In this document: positions 1 to 6,467 of the stretch, piece after piece
Numbering within the stretch: position 1 is the first letter of the stretch
Layout: every line of letters starts with the position of its first letter
NCBI GenBank assembly: GCA_022616555.1
Contig: JAKEEG010000087.1
Location: forward strand, 1 to 48,125
Reading direction: 5' to 3'
DNA from: Ignavibacteriota bacterium
GTDB lineage: Bacteria > Bacteroidota > Ignavibacteria > UBA10030
DNA: 48,125 nucleotides
Notes under the pieces: model-generated
Databases searched by the model: none
Told to the model about the DNA's origin: nothing
Seen by the model: the letters and a program-made list of their open reading frames with translations, nothing else
Translations under genes and position numbers: made by a program

Positions 1-2
1 CG

Positions 3-563
3 AAGACGCATCCGTTCGAGTACCCGGAGTCGGGTCTGTTGAGCGGTCCTCACTTCTCTGGGCTAATCGGTGCAACGCACGCAGATGGCTATACGCTGTT
101 CGCGGAAGGCACAAAGCCGACGATGGGTCTGGAGAGGCTTTCCGAGGAAGGCAAACACAATCCGCTCGATGAGGAAATTAAGGCGGCAATCAAAGCCGGT
201 AAGGTGGGGGAGCTGTTCGAGACGGGTCCGATTAAGGATGCGACCGAGATGAAAGCTGAAATGGTGGAGTTTACGGTCACAGACAAATACCCGATGGTTT
301 CCGCTGTGGCGATGATCGCGCCTAGCCCCGACTGGTTTGCCGGCGTGGCAAACGTTAACCTGATGGAAAACGGGAAGTGGGTGCAGACGAAGACTATCGA
401 ATTATACGCGTTCGATTCCGGTGGAGACGACGGCAGGACCTATAAGGCTTCCGATGTCGATACGAATCCCAAGAAGCAGACGATGAAAGCGATGAACCAG
501 CATTTCGTTGTCGATGGTAAGGCTCGCCCGGTTGCAACGCTCACGTTTACGCTGAAGAAGTAA
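3..563 (+). CDS. Spondin_N domain protein, 5' truncated by window edge
   Basis: The reading frame is open from base 3, so the true start lies outside the window; the TTG at 39 is internal to the domain. The visible part reads as a Spondin_N domain: an early GLIGATHADGY stretch (the family's PLIGATH region), then SPDWFAGV, then an acidic FDSGGDDGRTY segment that in the family forms a metal-binding, aspartate-rich site. It ends TFTLKK at a TAA. Bacterial members are usually secreted and of unknown ligand; any signal peptide would be in the missing part. The gene converges with the DUF1428 gene, with a perfect 11-bp hairpin between them. The domain call is from motif recognition only. Confidence 0.8.
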   Translation, partial: KTHPFEYPESGLLSGPHFSGLIGATHADGYTLFAEGTKPTMGLERLSEEGKHNPLDEEIKAAIKAGKVGELFETGPIKDATEMKAEMVEFTVTDKYPMVSAVAMIAPSPDWFAGVANVNLMENGKWVQTKTIELYAFDSGGDDGRTYKASDVDTNPKKQTMKAMNQHFVVDGKARPVATLTFTLKK

Positions 564-576
564 CATAAGTATCCGT

Positions 577-603
577 AGGGGCACAATGTACTATTGTGCC
601 CCT
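577..603. terminator. Perfect 11-bp hairpin between convergent genes
   Basis: AGGGGCACAAT (577-587) pairs with ATTGTGCCCCT (593-603) around a 5-base loop. It lies between the stops of the spondin-domain gene and the DUF1428 gene, so it could end transcription from both sides. There is no long T-run. A similar GTAGGGGC palindrome lies at 39877-39903, so this may be a dispersed repeat doing terminator duty. Confidence 0.6.
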
Positions 604-625
604 GCGTTAGTATCGTCGCCCTGCT

Positions 626-985
626 CTACGCTTCCACGATGACCTTGAATCCGCCGGTGACCATCCTCTTCAGGTCGAAGGGCATTTTGTTTGCATACTT
701 CGGATCGTTCATCGCCGGGTCTTGCATAACTTTTGTGTTCACACTGTCGCGATGCGCCCGCGATTTATACACAATGAACGAGAATATCACCGTTTCGCCT
801 TTCTTCGCTTTCACAGTCTTAGGGAATTTCGCCCCCCACTTCGGGTTAAGGTCATCGCCGACACACTCAAAGTATTCTAGCGCGCCGTACTTTTTCCAAA
901 GTTTAGCCCCTAGCGCCGCCATTTGGCGATATGCTTTCAGGTTCTTTTTCTTTACAGGAATTACATAGCCATCTACATAGCTCAT
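626..985 (-). CDS. DUF1428 family protein
   Basis: A 119-residue protein beginning MSYVDGYVIPVKKK and ending KVIVEA. The start pattern, the central WGAKFPKTV and the MPFDLKRMVTGGF segment near the C-terminus are typical of DUF1428 (YbaA-like), small alpha+beta-barrel proteins of unknown function. It has no signal peptide, so it is presumably cytosolic. The ATG at 985 is chosen because a GGAGG Shine-Dalgarno lies about 9 bases upstream; the frame stays open further upstream inside the EamA gene but without family-like sequence. It is 38 bases downstream of the EamA transporter gene and may be co-transcribed with it. Confidence 0.88.
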   Translation of the reverse strand: MSYVDGYVIPVKKKNLKAYRQMAALGAKLWKKYGALEYFECVGDDLNPKWGAKFPKTVKAKKGETVIFSFIVYKSRAHRDSVNTKVMQDPAMNDPKYANKMPFDLKRMVTGGFKVIVEA

Positions 986-1023
986 AGGTTGATCCTCCGT
1001 ATGAATGAAATGATTGTAAGAAA

Positions 1024-1986
1024 TTACGGTTCGCCCGCTGTGCCTTCCACTTTGCATTTTTGGATCGCGTCCTCCACTTTTTCCGCAGGCAGTTTCTTCC
1101 GGTACAAAACCAGATAGACAGAGATAATAATCAGCATTGTAGCGATAAGCATTTCGCTCGTCAGCGCTTCGTTGGCGAATGTCCACCCGACAATCATCGC
1201 GACGATGGGATTCACGAATGTATGTGTGGAGATGCGCGTGGCGGTGGTGACCGTCAGCAGCCATGTGTAGGCGGAGAACGTGATAATCGAGCCGAAGAGA
1301 ATCAAATACGCCAATCCAAGCCACGAGCGCAGCGCGACCTGCGAGAAGCTAAATGTTGTCCACTCGCCCAACAAATAGCTTGTGATAACCAGGAACACCC
1401 CTCCGCTGAACAACTGCAAACCGCTGGTGATGAGCGGCGAGCGCGGCAGTTGTGCGACACGCGCATACACAGCGCCGGACGCCCACGAGCATGTGCCAAT
1501 GAGTATTGCGATGGACCCAAGCAGACTGTCGTTCTCAACATCGAATCCCTGCGGCACGACAAGCACGGCTATGCCGGCAAGCCCAAACAACATTCCCAGC
1601 GCCGTGCGTTTACCCATGCGGCCTTCCTTGGTCACTAGCGGTTCAAAGAGCGCAAGGAGGACTGGCTCCGAGGCGATCAGCAACGCCGCTACGCCCGAGG
1701 GTACAGTCTTCTGCGCCCATGCAAGCACGCCGTGACCGACGAGGAAGAATAGGAATCCAATGAGCATCAAGGACGGCAATTCCTTTTTTGTGGGATTCGC
1801 CCCGCCGCGCAGGCGTCCCCACGCGTACAGCGCCGTGCCCGCAGTCAGTGCCCTCATGCCCATCATCATAAACGGCGGGATGGTTTCAATCGCGTATTTA
1901 ATAGCGAGGTACGTGGTACCCCACACGAAGTAAATCGCAAAAAATGCCGCGAGGAGTTTCACTCTATTGGGTTGATCGGAAGTCAT
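1024..1986 (-). CDS. EamA/DMT-superfamily transporter
   Basis: A 320-residue inner-membrane protein with about ten hydrophobic helices in two EamA repeats. The first helix, FFAIYFVWGTTYLAIKYAI, carries the family's WG(S/T)xF/Y-like signature, and the second repeat starts near the middle after a GTCSWASGAVYAR stretch. Length and layout match YedA/RhaT-like drug/metabolite exporters. Substrate cannot be deduced. The start MTSDQPNR at 1986 has no clear Shine-Dalgarno. It is the first gene of a likely two-gene unit with the DUF1428 gene and is divergent from rlmN. Confidence 0.92.
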   Translation of the reverse strand: MTSDQPNRVKLLAAFFAIYFVWGTTYLAIKYAIETIPPFMMMGMRALTAGTALYAWGRLRGGANPTKKELPSLMLIGFLFFLVGHGVLAWAQKTVPSGVAALLIASEPVLLALFEPLVTKEGRMGKRTALGMLFGLAGIAVLVVPQGFDVENDSLLGSIAILIGTCSWASGAVYARVAQLPRSPLITSGLQLFSGGVFLVITSYLLGEWTTFSFSQVALRSWLGLAYLILFGSIITFSAYTWLLTVTTATRISTHTFVNPIVAMIVGWTFANEALTSEMLIATMLIIISVYLVLYRKKLPAEKVEDAIQKCKVEGTAGEP

Positions 1987-2113
1987 AACAACAGTGCTAG
2001 AAAAGTAAAACCGGGAAACATACCATAACCAATGATAACGTTTTTTTGTTCCGGATTCTGTAATGATTTTGCCTTGTTATCTCAATCATATTTGCGTAAC
2101 TTATAGTCCCGTC

Positions 2114-3253
2114 ATGTCCAAGCAAAAGCGCAATCTAAAGGGACTTACCGTGCCCGAGTTACAGGAATTCGTCGAGTCCCTGGGCGAGAAGAAGTACCGC
2201 GCGCGGCAGATGTTTTCGTGGTTGTATGGCAAGCGCGCGCAGTCGTTCGACGAGATGACGGATATCTCGAAGGATTTTCGCACGCTCTTGCACGAAGCGG
2301 CGACAGTCGATAACCTGAAAGTCGCGGCGAAGGAAGTATCTGAGCGCGATGGGACGGTCAAGTTTTTGTTTGAACTCTCCGACGGGCTGAAAATTGAAAG
2401 CGTGTTGATTCCGCCAGAAAAAACATCGCCCGCAGCGGAAAAGCGCCTGACGCTCTGCGTTTCCACGCAAGTCGGATGTCCGCTGGATTGCAAATTTTGC
2501 GCCACCGGTACGATGGGTTTCCTGCGCAATCTCACCGTCGGCGAGATTGTCGACCAGGTGATTCAGGCGCAAAACCGAAGCCCGAAACGCATCACGAATC
2601 TTGTATTCATGGGCATGGGCGAGCCGATGTTGAACTATGAGAATGTGATGAAGTCTGTGGAGATTATCCGTGCGGAGGATTCGTTCCACATCGGCGCGAG
2701 ACATATTACGATTTCCACAGCCGGGTACGCGGATAAAATCAGGCAGATGGCGGACGAAGGCAGGACGGTCAAGCTGGCGCTTTCGCTTCACTCGCTGGAC
2801 AACGCGAAGCGCGCAGAGTTGATGCCGATCACCAAAAAATATGGCGTCTCCGAGCTGATGGACGCGCTGAACTACTATTATAAGAAAACGCGCAATCGCC
2901 CAACGTTCGAATACATCTTGTTTGATGGCTATAACGACACGGAGCAAGACGCGCAGCTGTTTATTAAGATATCAAAGCGGTTCCCCTGCAAAGTGAATAT
3001 TATCCCGTTTCATTCGATTGAATTTACCCACCCATCCGGTTTTGCGAAGACGCTGAAGCCTTCGCCGCGCGCGCGGGTTGAGCAGTTCGTCGAACAACTG
3101 CGGAAAGCGGATATTACCGTCATGGTGCGAAGCAGCGCGGGCGAGGATATCAACGCCGCCTGCGGCCAGTTGGCGGTGGAAGAAGAGAACAGCAGGAAGG
3201 GTTCGCGTGCGGTTCAAAGCAGGAAAACAGAAGCGGCACCGATAACCAATTAA
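2114..3253 (+). CDS. rlmN: Dual-specificity 23S rRNA/tRNA (adenine-C2) methyltransferase RlmN
   Basis: A radical-SAM enzyme methylating C2 of A2503 in 23S rRNA and A37 in some tRNAs. The cluster motif C122-PLD-C126-KF-C129 is intact. C115 (TLCVSTQ) and C350 (NAACGQL) match the two catalytic cysteines of the E. coli enzyme (C118 and C355) by spacing and context. The GMGEPMLNY motif follows the cluster. The ATG at 2114 gives 379 residues and a family-like N-terminus (MSKQKRNLKGLTVPEL); an in-frame ATG at 2063 would add 17 unconserved residues. The C-terminal 30 residues after the catalytic cysteine region are charged and extend beyond the core. Confidence 0.96.
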   Translation: MSKQKRNLKGLTVPELQEFVESLGEKKYRARQMFSWLYGKRAQSFDEMTDISKDFRTLLHEAATVDNLKVAAKEVSERDGTVKFLFELSDGLKIESVLIPPEKTSPAAEKRLTLCVSTQVGCPLDCKFCATGTMGFLRNLTVGEIVDQVIQAQNRSPKRITNLVFMGMGEPMLNYENVMKSVEIIRAEDSFHIGARHITISTAGYADKIRQMADEGRTVKLALSLHSLDNAKRAELMPITKKYGVSELMDALNYYYKKTRNRPTFEYILFDGYNDTEQDAQLFIKISKRFPCKVNIIPFHSIEFTHPSGFAKTLKPSPRARVEQFVEQLRKADITVMVRSSAGEDINAACGQLAVEEENSRKGSRAVQSRKTEAAPITN

Positions 3254-3300
3254 CTCATGCATTTCAAGTAAATCATATTGTATTTAGAGTGAAAATGAAT

Positions 3301-3436
3301 GGTAACCTCCCCGTCCCGACAGAAAACGTCGGGACACCCCTCCTTTGTCAGGAGGGGAAAAGCATTGCGCAACCCTTTTTTTGTCCCCCTGTAAGGGGGA
3401 CGCGGCTCGTTTTTTGAGCCGCAGGGGGTTTCCTTT
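3301..3436. repeat. Composite palindromic repeat, copy A (inverted orientation)
   Basis: Four nested hairpins in a row: GTCCCGAC/GTCGGGAC (3313-3335), CCCCTCCT/AGGAGGGG (3337-3357), GTCCCCCT/AGGGGGAC (3383-3401) and GCGGCTC/GAGCCGC (3402-3422), closing with GGGGGTTTCC. The same order appears in reverse complement at 4204-4353 and 24543-24686. The hairpin arms are conserved while the loops vary. It fills most of the rlmN-adk gap. The rest of the 248-base gap holds nothing recognisable. Confidence 0.85.
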
Positions 3437-3501
3437 ATCTAATAATTTACAAGATTCATTTATTGAAACTGCACACATAACCAATAACGAGTTTTCATAG
3501 T

Positions 3502-4167
3502 ATGCGTATTATTCTCTTCGGACCTCCGGGTGTCGGCAAAGGCACACAAGCGAAATTACTCTCAGAGGAATTCAGCGTTCCGCATATCTCGACGGGCGAC
3601 TTGCTCCGCGCCGCCGTTAAGAACCAATCCACACTCGGCAAAAAAGCGCAGGAATATATGGATGCGGGCAACCTTGTTCCGGACGACGTCATGATCGGGC
3701 TGATCCGCGAAATTCTCAGCTCGCCGAAAGCCAAGCGCGGGTTCATCCTCGATGGATTCCCGCGCACCGTTCCTCAAGCCCAAGCGCTCGATACAATGCT
3801 GAGTGGATTGGGATTGAAACTGGATGGTGTTATCAGCTTGCGTGTTGAGCACGAAGAGGTCATCAAACGGTTGAGCGGCAGAAAGATGTGCCGCACGTGC
3901 GGGCGTATTTACAGCACCCAGCAGTTGGAAATCATCGATATGCCGACGAAGTGCCAGGATTGCGGCGGGGAGCTTTTCCAACGCGAAGACGACGACGCTG
4001 AGACAGTCCGCCATCGTCTGGAAGTGTATGTGAAGGAAACCAAGCCGCTGAAAGATTTCTACCGCGAGACTGGGCGATTCATCCAGATCGACGGCATGCT
4101 GGAAGTGCCGTTCGTCCACAAGACGATCCTCGATATTGTGTACAAAAGCAGAAATGGCAAAGATTAG
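3502..4167 (+). CDS. adk: Adenylate kinase
   Basis: ATP + AMP to 2 ADP, cytosolic. The P-loop GPPGVGKGT is at residues 7-15 of 221, the AMP-site region STGDLLR at 30-36, and DGFPRT at 84-89. The LID domain carries four cysteines, C130/C133 and C151/C154, the structural-zinc type found in many bacterial long-form enzymes. Length is normal for the long form. The gene stands alone between two copies of the composite palindromic repeat. Confidence 0.97.
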   Translation: MRIILFGPPGVGKGTQAKLLSEEFSVPHISTGDLLRAAVKNQSTLGKKAQEYMDAGNLVPDDVMIGLIREILSSPKAKRGFILDGFPRTVPQAQALDTMLSGLGLKLDGVISLRVEHEEVIKRLSGRKMCRTCGRIYSTQQLEIIDMPTKCQDCGGELFQREDDDAETVRHRLEVYVKETKPLKDFYRETGRFIQIDGMLEVPFVHKTILDIVYKSRNGKD

Positions 4168-4203
4168 TGTCATTCCAAAAAAGTAAGCCTGTAGCTTTTA
4201 GAT

Positions 4204-4353
4204 TAAGGAAACCCCCTGCTCGCTGCGAAACGCTCGCGTCCCCCTTAGTTAGGGGGACAAAGCGTTTTTACGCAGGGCCTTTTCCCCTCCTGACCAAGGA
4301 GGGGTGTCCCGACCTGCCGGCAGGCAGGGGTTTTTTGTCGGGACGGGGTGGTT
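4204..4353. repeat. Composite palindromic repeat, copy B, with nested CCTGCCGGCAGG
   Basis: Same family as copies A and C. It opens AAGGAAACCCCCTGC, then GTCCCCCTTA/AGGGGGAC, CCCCTCCT/AGGAGGGG and GTCCCGAC/GTCGGGAC, and ends CGGGGTGGTT. The last hairpin loop is enlarged and contains the perfect palindrome CCTGCCGGCAGG (4313-4324), a second repeat family also seen at 29651-29670 and 39697-39718. An open frame running through it (4167-4403) is only a translation of the repeat. Confidence 0.85.
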
Positions 4354-4445
4354 GCTTTCATCCCAAGTTCTTACACATTAGTAATTGTTTGAACCAAAAA
4401 TAGTTTGAGAACAATCATCCATCCTTGTCTCACGCTGCCTCGAGT

Positions 4446-5237
4446 ATGGAATTGATGAAGCCGTTTGCACCGCGTCCGCTGACTGCGGACACACCTCCCT
4501 ACGTTATTGCGCACCGCGGAATTTCCGCACTTGCCCCTGAAAACACGATCGCGTCGTTCCGGCTTGCCGCCGAAATTCCGGGCGTTGATATTATTGAACT
4601 CGACGTCCGTCTTACGCGCGACGAAGAAGTGATCGTTCTGCACGACCGCACGCTCCAGCGCACTACGACGGGCAACGGCGCGGCGCGCGGATATACGCTC
4701 GCGGAACTTAAGCAATTCGACGCCGGTTCGTGGTTTCATCCGCGATTTGCCGAAGAGCGCATCCCGACGCTGCGAGAAGTTCTAGATGTCGTGGGCACAA
4801 GATGTTGGTTGGATATCGAAATGAAGTCCGACCTGTTTCATCGCGAGCCGGAGGGTTTGTTGGAGCGCCGTGTGTTGGAGACCGTGAAAGAAGCCGGGTG
4901 CGCAGACCGCGTGATGTATTCGTCGTTCGACCATCACCTCGTTGCGAACCTGAAGCGCATCGAGCCTGCGGCAACGACAGCAGTCATCTATAGGATTTAC
5001 CGCGACTTCGGCAGGCTGCCCTCGAAGCTGCTTCGCCGGGCCGGTGCTTCGGTTTTTGTCTGCTCGAAAATGGACCTCAACCAGGCAATCATTCGTGACG
5101 TGCGAGAACACAACATCCCCATGTACGTCTATACGTTGAATTCTCTTACAGACGTGCAAAATATTATGAAGATCGGGGTGCAAGGGATTATTTCAGACGA
5201 AGCGAGCGCCATTGTGTCCGTCGTCAAACAATCGTAG
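4446..5237 (+). CDS. Glycerophosphodiester phosphodiesterase (GDPD family)
   Basis: Predicted to hydrolyse glycerophosphodiesters to glycerol-3-phosphate and an alcohol, releasing phospholipid head groups. A TIM-barrel GDPD of 263 residues with H23-R-G, E32-N-T, E51-L-D53 and H66-D, the general acid/base and metal-binding set of the family. No signal peptide, so cytosolic. The ATG at 4446 is preferred; a TTG at 4425 would add seven residues and lies just after the repeat. No clear Shine-Dalgarno. A monocistronic unit is likely, since a DUF6588-type gene with its own Shine-Dalgarno follows after about 100 bases. Confidence 0.9.
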   Translation: MELMKPFAPRPLTADTPPYVIAHRGISALAPENTIASFRLAAEIPGVDIIELDVRLTRDEEVIVLHDRTLQRTTTGNGAARGYTLAELKQFDAGSWFHPRFAEERIPTLREVLDVVGTRCWLDIEMKSDLFHREPEGLLERRVLETVKEAGCADRVMYSSFDHHLVANLKRIEPAATTAVIYRIYRDFGRLPSKLLRRAGASVFVCSKMDLNQAIIRDVREHNIPMYVYTLNSLTDVQNIMKIGVQGIISDEASAIVSVVKQS

Positions 5238-5342
5238 TGAGCAATATCAATCCCAAATGCAATTTTGTGTTATCCTGCAGACTTACAGTTGTAATTTGAA
5301 CAAAGCTACGCTATCTTGTGTAACACTATTAGGAGGATTTGT

Positions 5343-6338
5343 ATGAAACTGTTTCGTTTGACCTTATTGTTTTCGACTCTTTCGTTGTTTGCCGGTGCGC
5401 AGATTGCCAACGCGCAGGATGACATCGGAAGCCAGCTATCGAAGGTCTCAGGTGAGAATGCCCCGAATTATCTCTCGCCATTTCTGTCGGGTTTGGGTGC
5501 CGACCTCAATAGCGGCATTTATCATTCTGCCGATCTTCATAGTGTCCTCGGTTTTGATATCGGCGTCAAGTTTACCAGTATTCTTGTGCAGGACGATGAC
5601 AAGATGTTTGATTTCGTAATGCCTGATCAAATACAAACTATTTTTGGTACACTCCAAGCCGGACAAGATTACGACAAAATTATTTCAGGGTCGCCGACGT
5701 TACTAGGGGGGGAGACGGGCATCGATGTGAAGGTTAAAGACACTTCTCCAAATGTGCCGGCGAGAGGTCAAACAATTTTTTCAACCCCTCCGGGGTCCAA
5801 TTTAAAACTTGTTCCGCTCATTGTCCCACAGGCTTCGGTCGGGTTGCCGTTTGGTATTGAAGTGACCGGCAGGTTCATCCCCACTGTCAGTTTGGGCGAC
5901 GTTGGCAAAGTCAATTTCCTCGGGTTCGGCCTTCGTCACGACATTGACCAGTACATTCCCGTTCCCTTGCCAATCGACATTGCAGCACACTTCATGACGC
6001 AGAGCCTCACATTTAGCGATAAGGATGACAAGAAAATTCTTTCTGGGAGCGGCACGGCATTCGGCCTCGAAGTCAGCGCCAGCGCGTTGATCTTTACGCT
6101 CTACGGCGGCTTGCAGCTAGAGAGTTCTTCGTGGGATATCGAGTCGTACGAATACACAGACGAGTCAAGCGGTACGCCAGTAACGGTGCAAATCCCCGGT
6201 TTTTCCGTCGATGGAAAAAACAAGTCGCGTTTCCATGCCGGTGTGCGGTTTATTCTCGCGGTGATTAACATCCACGCGGATTACTCGTTTGCCAACCAGC
6301 CGGTTATTACTGCCGGTTTAGGGATTTCGTTCCGTTAA
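5343..6338 (+). CDS. DUF6588-like secreted/outer-membrane protein
   Basis: 331 residues starting MKLFRLTLLF with a clean signal peptide (cleavage likely after ANAQ, near residue 25). AGGAGG sits 8 bases before the ATG, which fixes the start. The mature N-terminus, with GLGADLNSG and a following GFDIGVKF segment, resembles DUF6588, a family of predicted beta-barrel-like envelope proteins in Bacteroidota. Alternating beta strands run to a C-terminal GLGISFR, an aromatic-final outer-membrane-type end. Function unknown. It lies upstream of the TPR-CHAT lipoprotein but is separated from it by three hairpins. Envelope location is inferred from the signal peptide and strand pattern. Confidence 0.7.
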   Translation: MKLFRLTLLFSTLSLFAGAQIANAQDDIGSQLSKVSGENAPNYLSPFLSGLGADLNSGIYHSADLHSVLGFDIGVKFTSILVQDDDKMFDFVMPDQIQTIFGTLQAGQDYDKIISGSPTLLGGETGIDVKVKDTSPNVPARGQTIFSTPPGSNLKLVPLIVPQASVGLPFGIEVTGRFIPTVSLGDVGKVNFLGFGLRHDIDQYIPVPLPIDIAAHFMTQSLTFSDKDDKKILSGSGTAFGLEVSASALIFTLYGGLQLESSSWDIESYEYTDESSGTPVTVQIPGFSVDGKNKSRFHAGVRFILAVINIHADYSFANQPVITAGLGISFR

Positions 6339-6350
6339 GCTATTATGGAG

Positions 6351-6372
6351 CGCATCAATCATTATTGATGCG
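6351..6372 (+). terminator. Hairpin after the DUF6588-like gene
   Basis: CGCATCAAT (6351-6359) pairs perfectly with ATTGATGCG (6364-6372) around a 4-base loop, 12 bases after the stop. No T-run follows directly. It is the first of three consecutive hairpins in a 129-base gap. Confidence 0.5.
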
Positions 6373-6415
6373 GTTCGAAAAGGCCGTTGCACTCCGAACG
6401 GGTCTTTCTTATATT

Positions 6416-6456
6416 ATCCCGTCTCATGTTGAACATGAGACGGGATTTCTTTTTTC
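6416..6456 (+). terminator. Strong intrinsic terminator or leader attenuator
   Basis: ATCCCGTCTCATGTT (6416-6430) pairs perfectly with AACATGAGACGGGAT (6432-6446) and is followed by TTCTTTTTTC, a textbook Rho-independent terminator. It ends about 11 bases before the lipoprotein ATG at 6468. Either it ends the upstream transcript and the lipoprotein promoter is inside or overlaps it, or it acts as an attenuator in the lipoprotein leader. A weaker hairpin (AAAGGCCGTT / AACGGGTCTTT, about 6378-6408) lies just before it. Confidence 0.75.
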
Positions 6457-6467
6457 ACAAAAGCGCT

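Noticed and set aside
4167-4403. Open frame of 78 codons
   Set aside because: It translates composite repeat B; the LLTKEGCP-type peptide is a known artefact of such repeats.
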